DNA of 52,388 nt from the NCBI GenBank assembly GCA_934463345.1, contig CAKSJL010000002.1, forward strand, positions 1-52,388, written 5' to 3'. Positions within the stretch are counted from its first letter, which is position 1; each line of letters begins with the position of its first letter. Source of the DNA: an uncultured Oscillospiraceae bacterium. GTDB lineage: Bacteria > Bacillota > Clostridia > Oscillospirales > Ruminococcaceae. Both the position numbers and the translations under genes were made by a program. Of this stretch, positions 26,952-35,130 are shown in pieces. The notes below the pieces were generated by a model. That model did no database searches and was not told where the DNA came from. It saw only the letters and a program-made list of their open reading frames with translations.

Positions 26952-27195
26952 GATATGCACTCCTAAATCTGGATTTATTTATCTTAACCAACAAGCAGTA
27001 CCGCTGTATATGTAATTATAATTGCCACCTTAGCTTTAATTAATTCATGCGAATGAAAATTTCAGTCGGACATATTCGTTATTTTATGACATTTCTGCGT
27101 ATATGTCCGCAGATTTACGGTGTTACCTTATTATTATATTCAAAAGTTGAAATTGTGTGAATAATGTGATATTTTAGTGAAATACTACAATTTAT
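26952..27195. other. intergenic region upstream of mazF and citrate synthase
   Basis: No gene seen, and in particular no MazE-like antitoxin. A TATAAT-like box on the minus strand in the middle could serve mazF, but its -35 box is poor. Confidence 0.5.
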
Positions 27196-27224
27196 TTGAC
27201 TAATTATGTGAAATGTGCTATAAT
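27196..27224 (+). promoter_or_regulatory. promoter of the citrate synthase gene
   Basis: TTGACT (27196-27201), 17-base spacer, TATAAT (27219-27224), about 30 bases before the ATG. Confidence 0.8.
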
Positions 27225-27258
27225 GATAAAATAACTTTAAGAAAGAGGAGATGCGTGA

Positions 27259-28623
27259 ATGGAAAACAACGTTAGAGATTTTTACTCATTTATTTCGGAA
27301 AGATCCAAAGAGTGTACAGACAAGTTTGCATTAGATCCGGAACTATACACAAAATACAATGTTAAAAGAGGACTCAGAGATAAAAACGGCAACGGCGTTC
27401 TTGCTGGTCTTACTTCAATTTCTTCTGTTGAGTCTTTTAAGACTGACGAGGACGGAAATAAAGTTCCGGTTGAGGGCAGACTTCTTTACAGGGGTTATAA
27501 TATAAATGACCTTGTAAATGGCGCTGTAGGTTCAAGACGTTATGGCTTTGAAGAAACGGCTTACCTTCTTTTGTTTGGTACTCTTCCGAGCAGACAGCAA
27601 CTTGATGAGTTCAGCGGATTTTTGGGAAGCCTGCGTTGTCTGCCGACAAATTTCGTTCGTGATGTTATCATGAAAGCGCCGAGCAAGGATATTATGAATA
27701 CTCTTACGAGAAGTATTCTTACGCTTGCTTCCTATGACGAAAATGCGTCTGATACATCTATTTCCAATGTTTTAAGGCAGTGTCTTATGCTGATAAGCGA
27801 GATACCAATGCTTGCTGTTTATGGCTATCATGCATATAATCACTATGAACGTGATGACAGCATGTACATTCACCGTCCTGACCCTAAGCTTTCAACAGCT
27901 GAAAATATACTGAGACTGTTAAGACCTGACATGAAGTATTCTCATCTTGAGGCAGAGGTGCTTGACATTGCTCTTATGCTTCATATGGAGCATGGCGGCG
28001 GAAACAATTCTACGTTCACAACTCATGTTGTCACTTCCTCAGGCTCTGACACCTATTCAGTAATGGCGGCTGCACTGTCATCACTCAAAGGCCCTAAGCA
28101 CGGCGGAGCAAATATAAAGGTCGTTGAAATGATGAATGACCTGAAATCTAACGTTTCTGATACTACAGATGAAGAAGCTGTCGGAGCGTACCTTGAAAAG
28201 CTTCTGAGCAAGGAAGCCTTTGACAAAAAAGGTCTTATCTATGGTATGGGACACGCTGTCTATACAATTTCAGATCCGAGAGCGAAGATATTCAAGAGGT
28301 TTGTTTCAGAGCTTGCGGAAGAAAAGCAGAGACTTGACGATTATAGGCTTTATTCTATGGTCGAAGAGCTTGCGCCTAAGATTATTGCACAGAAGCGCAG
28401 AATTTACAAGGGTGTAAGCCCGAATGTTGACTTTTACAGCGGATTTGTTTATGGAATGCTTGATATTCCGCTTGAGCTGTTTACACCTATCTTTGCGATG
28501 GCAAGAGTTGTTGGCTGGAGCGCACACAGAATAGAGGAGCTTATAAATGTCGATAAGATTATAAGACCGGCATATAAGAGTCTTGTAGACCCGAAGGATT
28601 ATATTGATATAAATAACAGATAA
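27259..28623 (+). CDS. gltA: citrate synthase
   Basis: 454 residues; ATG 27259 preceded by AGAGGAG. Condenses oxaloacetate and acetyl-CoA to citrate. Recognisable motifs: RLLYRGYNINDLV (N-terminal), LMLHMEHGGGNNSTFTTHVV (catalytic His), LSSLKGPKHGGAN, GLIYGMGHAVYTISDPRAKIFK (second catalytic His) and VDFYSGFVYGMLDIP. Slightly longer than the usual type I/II bacterial enzyme, as in other clostridial 'citrate synthase' proteins of the same lineage. Single-gene unit with its own promoter and terminator; in this fermentative organism it probably feeds 2-oxoglutarate and glutamate synthesis. Confidence 0.93.
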   Translation: MENNVRDFYSFISERSKECTDKFALDPELYTKYNVKRGLRDKNGNGVLAGLTSISSVESFKTDEDGNKVPVEGRLLYRGYNINDLVNGAVGSRRYGFEETAYLLLFGTLPSRQQLDEFSGFLGSLRCLPTNFVRDVIMKAPSKDIMNTLTRSILTLASYDENASDTSISNVLRQCLMLISEIPMLAVYGYHAYNHYERDDSMYIHRPDPKLSTAENILRLLRPDMKYSHLEAEVLDIALMLHMEHGGGNNSTFTTHVVTSSGSDTYSVMAAALSSLKGPKHGGANIKVVEMMNDLKSNVSDTTDEEAVGAYLEKLLSKEAFDKKGLIYGMGHAVYTISDPRAKIFKRFVSELAEEKQRLDDYRLYSMVEELAPKIIAQKRRIYKGVSPNVDFYSGFVYGMLDIPLELFTPIFAMARVVGWSAHRIEELINVDKIIRPAYKSLVDPKDYIDINNR

Positions 28624-28677
28624 AAGATTCTCAGACTGACAATGCACAAAGTATGTAGCTGATTTTTTGATAACTTG

Positions 28678-28711
28678 ACTCCTGGTAGTAAAAATACCAG
28701 GAGTTTGTTTT
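28678..28711 (+). terminator. terminator of citrate synthase
   Basis: ACTCCTGGTA (28678-28687) and TACCAGGAGT (28695-28704) form a perfect 10-base stem with a 7-base loop, followed by TTGTTTT. Confidence 0.9.
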
Positions 28712-28777
28712 ACTGTGAATAAATTTCTGTCCGGTGTCAATACTTTCAGTGACTAAAGATTAAAGGAGCGCTGATTT

Positions 28778-29902
28778 ATGGATATTACACTGAAAGACGG
28801 TCAGATAACTGGCGGATTTTCTCCGTCAGATGCTGTTTTTGCTGGAACAGCAGCGGCGTGTGCTGCTGACAGGATTATTATAGGGCGAAGCGGAGTGGAG
28901 AGGGCAGCTGAGCTTGGAGTTATCTCCGGAATACTCGCCGGCGGAAAAAATGTGATTTCTCTCGGACGCTGTCTTGAAACGGAACTTTTTTTTGCTTCAA
29001 GACTTGCCAAATGCGGTCTGTGTATTTATATAAAGGATGAACCTATATTAAAGCTTGATCTGAGAGAAAGAGGTGGATTGCCGCTGATATCTGATAATGA
29101 ACGGATAATTTCCTCTGCAATGCTGTCGAAAAAATTTTCTGAATCCAGAATTCATGAGGGAACTCTTGCGGACGGTGCAGGATTTCGTGAGGTATATCGC
29201 CAGCATATTGAGGGAATTATACCTGAAAACTGTCCGTACAGCATAAAAATCAGCTCTTCTTCTCCTGTGTGTGAACAGATTCTGCTTAACAGAAAGGGCG
29301 AGTCAGAGCTTGTTGTTCAGCTTAGTCCGGACGGTATGAAGTCTGCACTCTATTCCGATAAAAGCGGATTTGTTCCGTATGATAAACTGGTATTTATATG
29401 CTGCAATGACCTTTTTTCAGAAGGGTGTGACGCAGCGCTTCCTTTTAATTTTACCTTTGCGGCAGAGGAATTTGCCAAAACAAAGGGAAGGCACATTTAC
29501 AGATACTATAAATCCGGTAACGGAACGGCTGACAGAGCTGCAAGAAAGCTTGCCAAGGAGCAGTGTTTTACTCTTGACGGCTTTTATCTTGCTGCGAAGG
29601 TCATAGGTATTCTTTGCAGAAGAAATATAACCCTGAAACAGGCTGTTGCTGAGCTGCCCGATTTTTATACTGCAAAGCGTTTTATAAATGTCAGCAAGGG
29701 AAGAGCAAGGGACGCCATAAAGCTTCGTGAGGGAAGAACTACGCCGGACGGAACTGCATATACGGGAAACAGTAGTCGTGTTATAGTTAAGCCGTCATCC
29801 TCCGGAAGAGGAATATGGCTGAGCGTTGAAAGTCATTCCATGGAAGCAGCATCCGAGCTTTGTGGAGAAATTGAGGAGAAAATTAAGGGCAGCACTATAT
29901 AA
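28778..29902 (+). CDS. degenerate phosphohexomutase-like protein
   Basis: 374 residues; ATG 28778 with AAAGGAG upstream. The layout resembles alpha-D-phosphohexomutases (phosphoglucomutase/phosphomannomutase): SGVERAAELGVISGILAGGKNVISLG near the start looks like the first Rossmann-like domain. The C-terminal phrase SSRVIVKPSSSGRGIWLSVESHSMEAASEL matches the phosphate-binding domain 4. But the active-site serine loop (usually T-A-S-H-N-P) and a DGDxDR metal loop cannot be found; the expected places read KCGLCIYIKDEPILK and SEGCDAALPFNF. It is also shorter than the 450-500 residues usual for the family. Probably a catalytically dead paralogue with a regulatory or binding role. It lies upstream of the structured RNA and rnj. 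Confidence 0.6.
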   Translation: MDITLKDGQITGGFSPSDAVFAGTAAACAADRIIIGRSGVERAAELGVISGILAGGKNVISLGRCLETELFFASRLAKCGLCIYIKDEPILKLDLRERGGLPLISDNERIISSAMLSKKFSESRIHEGTLADGAGFREVYRQHIEGIIPENCPYSIKISSSSPVCEQILLNRKGESELVVQLSPDGMKSALYSDKSGFVPYDKLVFICCNDLFSEGCDAALPFNFTFAAEEFAKTKGRHIYRYYKSGNGTADRAARKLAKEQCFTLDGFYLAAKVIGILCRRNITLKQAVAELPDFYTAKRFINVSKGRARDAIKLREGRTTPDGTAYTGNSSRVIVKPSSSGRGIWLSVESHSMEAASELCGEIEEKIKGSTI

Positions 29903-29959
29903 TTATATAAAACGCTTACTCTAAGAGACAAACAGAAACGCTCAGCATGAAAAAATTGC

Positions 29960-29988
29960 TTGACAATTTTATAACTGTAGCGTATAAT
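29960..29988 (+). promoter_or_regulatory. sigma-A promoter of the structured RNA before rnj
   Basis: TTGACA (29960-29965), 17-base spacer, TATAAT (29983-29988), both perfect. Predicted start near 29995. Confidence 0.85.
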
Positions 29989-29994
29989 TAAAGT

Positions 29995-30162
29995 GTATAT
30001 TTATGTTTCCTGAGGTGATACTGCATGACTAAAGCTGTATTTATGTGCAGAAAATGCAGTATACCTTGATATATGACCTGAAAGGTCATCAGCATTTTAT
30101 ACGGCGGTACTGCATAAAGTACGGATCTGTTATTGTTTTATGCAGTGCTGCTGTGATTTTTT
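29995..30162 (+). ncRNA. structured RNA with intrinsic terminator (new, or an rnj leader attenuator)
   Basis: A transcript from the promoter above would contain three hairpins. H1 pairs 30013-30026 with 30054-30066 (AGGT-G-ATACTGCAT with ATGCAGTATACCT, one bulged G). H2 pairs 30073-30079 with 30083-30089 (ATGACCT/AGGTCAT). H3 pairs 30104-30118 with 30137-30151 (core ACTGCATAAA/TTTATGCAGT), extends outward by several weaker pairs and is followed by TTTTTT at 30157-30162: an intrinsic terminator. The right arm of H1 (ATGCAGTATACC) could also pair with the left arm of H3 (GGTACTGCAT), so H1 and H3 are candidates for mutually exclusive structures. No ORF with a ribosome binding site is present. 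It does not look like 6S, tmRNA, SRP, RNase P or a riboswitch class I know. Confidence 0.65.
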
Positions 30163-30562
30163 AAAACTGAAAAGTCTTACTATTAAAACATGTACATAAT
30201 TTTATTAATTATATTTAAATTTTGATCCGGTTGGCAGACTTTTGCAGGTTTATGGAGAATTGTGCAAAAGACTGTAAATAATTCATCTGAAGCGGTGTTG
30301 CCTTAAAAGCAAGCTGCATTATATGCAGTCATATTTTTACTCGGCTTGTACAGAACGTTTATATGCTGTCCGCAGTTTTGTCATAAATCCAGAACTCCGG
30401 AAGTATATTTGTACAATAATATCCTGAAAGTATTGTTTAAGTAAAAGCTATATCAGAGCAAATTTTGCGGCACATAACGAACAGAAATGCGTGATTAATG
30501 GAGATATCCTTTTGAACATGATTTGCAGTGACTGCACCGGAAAAGAAAAGCGAGGTTAAAAA
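30163..30562 (+). promoter_or_regulatory. long hairpin-rich leader upstream of rnj
   Basis: Four hundred bases without a gene. Two clear hairpins: 30235-30246 with 30263-30274 (12 bases, one mismatch, core CTTTTGCA/TGCAAAAG) and CTGCAT-TAT-ATGCAG at 30314-30328, which repeats the CTGCAT/ATGCAG words of the upstream terminated RNA. No second convincing promoter was found, so rnj may be transcribed by read-through of the terminator at 30104-30162. Such a leader could regulate RNase J level by feedback, as the rne leader does in E. coli; that is inference. Confidence 0.45.
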
Positions 30563-32392
30563 GTGGAAAACAACTCAACAAAAAACAGTCAGGACACCAG
30601 AAGAAGAACCTATGGAAAAAGAAATTATTCTTCGGCTTCTTCTCCGGCAGCACCAGTCAGAAACAGTGTTCCGGCAGAGCTGACCAGAAGAGCTCCTTCA
30701 CCAAGGGTCAAAAGAGAGCCGAGGGAGCAGAGAAGAACTCCGGTCAGAATTATCCCTCTTGGAGGACTTAACGAAATCGGAAAAAATATGACGGTTATTG
30801 AATGCTCGAATGATATGTTTATCATTGACTGTGGGCTTGCATTTCCTGATACTGAAATGCCGGGCGTTGATATCGTAATACCGGATTTCACATATGTTGA
30901 AAGAAACAAGGAAAAGCTCAGGGGAGTTGTGCTGACTCATGGTCATGAGGATCACATCGGCGGACTTGCATATCTTCTCAAAAAGGTGAATGTTCCGGTA
31001 TACGGAACAAAGCTGACGCTCGGACTTGTTGAAGGAAAACTTAAAGAGCACGGACTTTCGGGAAAGGTTAATCTTAACGTTGTAACACACAGAAAAACCG
31101 TAAAGATGGGCTGCATGGCAGTTGAATTTATAAGAGTTAACCATTCTATTCCTGACGCAGTGGGAATGGCTGTTCACACACCTGCCGGAATTATTGTTCA
31201 TACAGGTGACTTTAAAATAGACTATAGTCCGATAAATGGTGAAATAATAGATCTTACAAGATTCGGCGAGCTTGGAAGCAAGGGTGTTCTGGCACTTATG
31301 GCTGACTCAACCAATGCTGAAAGACCGGGATATACGCAGTCAGAGAGAAAGGTCGGCGAATCTTTTGAAAAGCTATTTAACAAGGCAGAGGGCAAGAGAA
31401 TAATTATTGCGACATTCTCGTCCAATATCCACCGTATCCAGCAGATCGTAAACTGTGCTGAAAAGCATGGCAGGAAGGTTGCGGTTTTCGGACGGAGTAT
31501 GATAAATGTTATAACTACTGCGATTGAGCTGGGGTATCTTGATGTTCCGAAGGGAATTATGATCGATATCGACATGATGAACAGATATGACAGTTCTGAG
31601 ATCGTTCTGATTACTACAGGAAGTCAGGGAGAACCTATGTCGGCGCTCACCAGGATGGCGATGAATGACCATAAAAAGGTTAACATCACTCCTATGGATT
31701 TCATAATCATTTCAGCAACTCCGATTCCGGGAAATGAAAAGTACGTTACAAAGGTTGTAAACGAGCTTATGAAGTCCGGCGCTGAGGTTGTGTATGAGGC
31801 AATGTATGAGGTGCACGTTTCAGGACACGCCTGCCAGGAGGAACTGAAGCTTATTCAGGCTCTGACAAAGCCGAAATTCTTTATTCCTGTCCATGGTGAA
31901 TACAAGCATCTCAAAAAACATGCAGAGCTTGCAAGAGCAATTGGAATGCCTAAGGAAAATGTCATAATAGGCGAGATCGGAAACGTTATAGAGACTGATG
32001 GAGTCAAGATGAATATTGTTTCACAGGTTCCGGCAGGCAAGGTCCTTGTTGACGGACTTGGCGTTGGAGATGTCGGTTCTATCGTGCTTCGTGACAGAAA
32101 GCATCTTGCTCAGGACGGTCTTATCATTGTCGTTGTCGGAATTGAGAAGTCGAGCAACACTGTTGTTTCAGGTCCGGAGATAATTTCCAGAGGATTTGTA
32201 TATGTGAGAGAATCGGAGGAGCTTATAGACAATGCCCGTCATCTTCTTGCTTCAACACTTGCAACCTGCTCAATACAGGATTTCAGAGAATGGAATTCAA
32301 TCAAGACAAAGCTCAGAGATGCGCTGTCTGATTATATATACGAAAAAACAAAGCGTAGTCCTATGATTCTGCCTATCATAATGGAAATCTGA
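30563..32392 (+). CDS. rnj: ribonuclease J
   Basis: 609 residues from GTG 30563 with GAGG seven bases upstream. A basic, proline-rich N-terminal tail (about 1-58) precedes the metallo-beta-lactamase core: RIIPLGGLNEIGKNM, VLTHGHEDHIGGLAYL (zinc motif), HSIPDAVGMAVHTPAG and HTGDFKIDYSP. The beta-CASP region has ADSTNAERPG and FSSNIHRIQQI, then SGHACQEELKL and FIPVHGEYKHL. RNase J combines endonuclease and 5'-3' exonuclease activity and is central to mRNA decay and rRNA processing in Firmicutes. The N-terminal basic tail is longer than in B. subtilis RNase J1. Confidence 0.95.
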   Translation: MENNSTKNSQDTRRRTYGKRNYSSASSPAAPVRNSVPAELTRRAPSPRVKREPREQRRTPVRIIPLGGLNEIGKNMTVIECSNDMFIIDCGLAFPDTEMPGVDIVIPDFTYVERNKEKLRGVVLTHGHEDHIGGLAYLLKKVNVPVYGTKLTLGLVEGKLKEHGLSGKVNLNVVTHRKTVKMGCMAVEFIRVNHSIPDAVGMAVHTPAGIIVHTGDFKIDYSPINGEIIDLTRFGELGSKGVLALMADSTNAERPGYTQSERKVGESFEKLFNKAEGKRIIIATFSSNIHRIQQIVNCAEKHGRKVAVFGRSMINVITTAIELGYLDVPKGIMIDIDMMNRYDSSEIVLITTGSQGEPMSALTRMAMNDHKKVNITPMDFIIISATPIPGNEKYVTKVVNELMKSGAEVVYEAMYEVHVSGHACQEELKLIQALTKPKFFIPVHGEYKHLKKHAELARAIGMPKENVIIGEIGNVIETDGVKMNIVSQVPAGKVLVDGLGVGDVGSIVLRDRKHLAQDGLIIVVVGIEKSSNTVVSGPEIISRGFVYVRESEELIDNARHLLASTLATCSIQDFREWNSIKTKLRDALSDYIYEKTKRSPMILPIIMEI

Positions 32393-32517
32393 TTTCCGCA
32401 GCCGCACTTCAACCTCTTTGCGGTGTACAGTGGAAAATCGTCCGCACATTTGTGCAAACATGTCAGGTGAAACATATCTGCTGTTAATATGTTTCGTATT
32501 CCGGAGGTGAAAACCCG

Positions 32518-34467
32518 TTGAAAAAAAGATATCCGTATTTGTTTATAATTTCAGCTGTAATGCTTATACTGACCGGTGCGTCTGCCTCAGCGATGCTTTA
32601 TAAGTACGATACGGCAAAATTTGCAGCCATTGTAGCCGCAGTTTCCGTATTTTCACTGATAATGCTGATAGAATTTATTCTTGCAGAGAAAAATTCTCTC
32701 AGATTTATAGCAAGGCTTAATGAAGCAATAGGAACGGCTGAAAATGAAGTGCTTTACTATTTTGACATTCCGTCTGTTATTGTTGATGAAAATTTCAGGG
32801 TACTATGGTGTAACCAGGAGTTCAGCAGACAGATAATATCAGAATACGAGGCATTCGGTACGGAGCTTTACAAAATAGTCGATATTGATATGAAGGCTCT
32901 TATGATAGACGGAGAGGTAACTGTAAATTATAATGGCAGGTCGCTCAAGATCAGTACGGTTTCGGCTCAGAGGGGCGAGCAGAAGCTGATATTCCTTACA
33001 TTTACAGATATCACAGAATTTGCAGAGCTTTTCAGCAGGTATAAGCGAACCCGTCCGTCTGTTCTGCTGCTTGTTATAGACAATTATGAGGATGTTCTCC
33101 AGAATTTTAGGGAAAGCGAAAAGGCTCAGGCTGCCGCTGCCATTGAAACTATGCTGGAGGAATTTATGTCCAGGACAACGGGCGTTCTGAGAAAGCTTGG
33201 AAATGACAAATTTATAGCGGTTATCGAGGAACAGCATCTCAGCGAGATTATACAGTCCAAATTTGAGATACTTGACAAGGCGAGAAGCATATCAATAGGC
33301 GAAAGGGAAAGCGTGATTACGCTGTCGATAGGCGTTGGAAGAGGCGCTTCAACACTTGAGGAAAGCGAAACCTTTGCAAAGCAGGCTCTTGACATGTGCC
33401 TTGGCAGAGGCGGAGATCAGGCGGCGGTCAAGACGGAAAACGGTTTCAGATTTTTCGGCGGCGTTGCCAAGGGCGTTGAGAAAAAATCAAGGGCAAAGTC
33501 GAGAATTATCTCGAATGCGATCCAGGAACTTGTACATAACAGCGACAACGTTTATATAATGGGGCACAGATTTGCGGATCTTGACGCAGTAGGCTCAGGA
33601 ACCGGTCTTGCAGGAGCGATAAGGGAAACCGGCGGAGAGGCTTATTATGTAGTCGACCCTGTTCAGAATCTTTCAGGAGAGCTTATTGAGAACATAAGGG
33701 CGGAGATTCCCGATCTTCTTTTGACTCCTCAGCAGGCTATTGAGTCGTTTACTGAAAACAGCCTGCTGATAATCGTTGATACACATAACGCAAACCTTGT
33801 TGAAAGCAGAGAGCTTTTCAGCATGGCAAATCATAAGGTTGTTATAGATCACCACAGAAAATCCGTTGACTTTATAGATGACGCTGTAATTTTCTATCAC
33901 GAACCGTATTCTTCATCAGCGTCGGAAATGGTTACTGAAATTATACAGTATTTTAAAAATGTCAGCAATATAGACAAGGTATATGCAGAAGCACTCCTTG
34001 CCGGAATTATGCTTGATACGAAAAATTTCGTTATGAAAACGGGCGTCAGAACCTTTGAGGCTGCTGCGTATCTGAGAAAAAACGGCGCTGATACAATAAG
34101 GGTAAAGGGACTCTTTTCAAGCTCGTTTGAAGCGTATAAGAGAAAATCACACCTTATATCCTCCGCTGAAATATTTGACAGATGTGCTGTTGCAATGACA
34201 GAAAGCGAAACGGAGGATATTAGAATTATTGCGCCTCAGGCGGCTGACGAGCTGCTGTGCATAAAAGGCGTTGACGCTTCATTTGTGATATACAAAACCG
34301 GAGATGTTATAAATATTTCCGCAAGATCCCTGGGCGCTATGAATGTTCAGGTGATAATGGAAAAGCTGGGTGGCGGTGGTCACCAGACCATGGCAGCAGC
34401 ACAGCTAAAAAATAAGTCAGAGCGTGATGCAAAAATAATGCTTATAAATGCAATAAATCAGGACTGA
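32518..34467 (+). CDS. gdpP: cyclic-di-AMP phosphodiesterase GdpP
   Basis: 649 residues from TTG 32518 (GGAGGTG eight bases upstream). Two transmembrane helices (about 7-28 and 35-55), a PAS-like domain (about 75-165), a degenerate GGDEF domain (about 180-305) lacking the GGDEF motif, and a DHH/DHHA1 phosphodiesterase: MGHRFADLDAVGSG (348-361), VDTHN, VIDHHRKSV (442-450) and GGGGHQTMAAAQL near the end. It hydrolyses c-di-AMP to pApA and so controls potassium, osmolyte and cell-wall homeostasis. The gene order gdpP-rplI-dnaB is the same as in B. subtilis (yybT-rplI-dnaC). Confidence 0.95.
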   Translation: MKKRYPYLFIISAVMLILTGASASAMLYKYDTAKFAAIVAAVSVFSLIMLIEFILAEKNSLRFIARLNEAIGTAENEVLYYFDIPSVIVDENFRVLWCNQEFSRQIISEYEAFGTELYKIVDIDMKALMIDGEVTVNYNGRSLKISTVSAQRGEQKLIFLTFTDITEFAELFSRYKRTRPSVLLLVIDNYEDVLQNFRESEKAQAAAAIETMLEEFMSRTTGVLRKLGNDKFIAVIEEQHLSEIIQSKFEILDKARSISIGERESVITLSIGVGRGASTLEESETFAKQALDMCLGRGGDQAAVKTENGFRFFGGVAKGVEKKSRAKSRIISNAIQELVHNSDNVYIMGHRFADLDAVGSGTGLAGAIRETGGEAYYVVDPVQNLSGELIENIRAEIPDLLLTPQQAIESFTENSLLIIVDTHNANLVESRELFSMANHKVVIDHHRKSVDFIDDAVIFYHEPYSSSASEMVTEIIQYFKNVSNIDKVYAEALLAGIMLDTKNFVMKTGVRTFEAAAYLRKNGADTIRVKGLFSSSFEAYKRKSHLISSAEIFDRCAVAMTESETEDIRIIAPQAADELLCIKGVDASFVIYKTGDVINISARSLGAMNVQVIMEKLGGGGHQTMAAAQLKNKSERDAKIMLINAINQD

Positions 34468-34504
34468 CTGACAAGTGTCAGTACTGTCGGGAAAGGATGT
34501 TAAA

Positions 34505-34954
34505 ATGAAAATTATTTTTTTGCAGGATGTTAAAGGCTCCGGAAAAAAAGGAGAAATAAAGAATGTTGCTGATGGATATGCAAGAAATTTCCTTATCGGT
34601 AAAGGTCTTGCAGTTGAAGCAACGGCTAAGAATATGAATATTCTTGACGGTCAGAAAGCGTCACAGCAGCATAAAAAGGATGTTGAGAAGCAGAATGCCG
34701 AAGACATCAAGGCTGCTATAAACGGTAAAAAGGTGATTTCCGAAGCTAAGGCTGGTTCTAACGGAAAGCTTTTCGGCTCAGTTACAACAGGTACAATTGC
34801 TGAACTTATTGAAAAACAGTTCGGAAAAAAGATCGACAAGAAAAAAATCTCTTTAAACAGTGATATTAAAAATTTTGGAACATACGAAGCTGAAATAAAG
34901 CTTTACAATGGTGTTTCGGCAAAGATTACTGTTGAGGTAACGCCGCAGCAGTAG
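34505..34954 (+). CDS. rplI: ribosomal protein bL9
   Basis: 149 residues from ATG 34505 (AAAGGA upstream). [20 protein letters not shown] and [20 protein letters not shown] are the conserved N-terminal domain; a long connecting helix (about 40-80) leads to the C-terminal domain with [16 protein letters not shown]. Normal length. Sits between gdpP and dnaB as in other Firmicutes. Confidence 0.97.
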   Translation: MKIIFLQDVKGSGKKGEIKNVADGYARNFLIGKGLAVEATAKNMNILDGQKASQQHKKDVEKQNAEDIKAAINGKKVISEAKAGSNGKLFGSVTTGTIAELIEKQFGKKIDKKKISLNSDIKNFGTYEAEIKLYNGVSAKITVEVTPQQ

Positions 34955-34994
34955 CTTACAGAAATATGCGTGCTTAATGTGAACACGTTTCTGA

Positions 34995-35030
34995 ATTAAG
35001 GCAGTCCCGTTAAGGCTGCCTTAATGTTAT
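34995..35030 (+). terminator. hairpin after rplI (probable terminator)
   Basis: ATTAAGGCAG (34995-35004) pairs with CTGCCTTAAT (35016-35025), perfect 10-base stem, 11-base loop; the T tract (GTTATTAT) is poor, so termination may be partial. Confidence 0.55.
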
Positions 35031-35048
35031 TATAGAGTGTGTTTATGT

Positions 35049-35114
35049 AGAGCGTGTTCACATAAAAATGAAATGCACGAAAATCCGCACAAGCATTTTA
35101 TGTGAACACGCTCT
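35049..35114. repeat. hairpin repeat A, directly upstream of the dnaB ribosome binding site
   Basis: The left arm starts AGAGCGTGTTCACATAAAA (35049-35067); the right arm ends TTTTATGTGAACACGCTCT (35096-35114). The 19 outer bases pair perfectly, and ATGC/GCAT extends the helix after a small bulge. The element ends one base before the AAAGGAGG of dnaB. Its ends resemble those of repeats B (43069-43232) and C (46493-46532). A partial arm-like copy (AATGTGAACACG) lies at 34974-34985. Confidence 0.75.
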
Positions 35115-35130
35115 AAAAGGAGGATTTTAC

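Noticed and set aside
34974..34985. AATGTGAACACG word after rplI, similar to the arm of hairpin repeat A
   Set aside because: Only a partial arm; may be a decayed copy but cannot stand as an element of its own.
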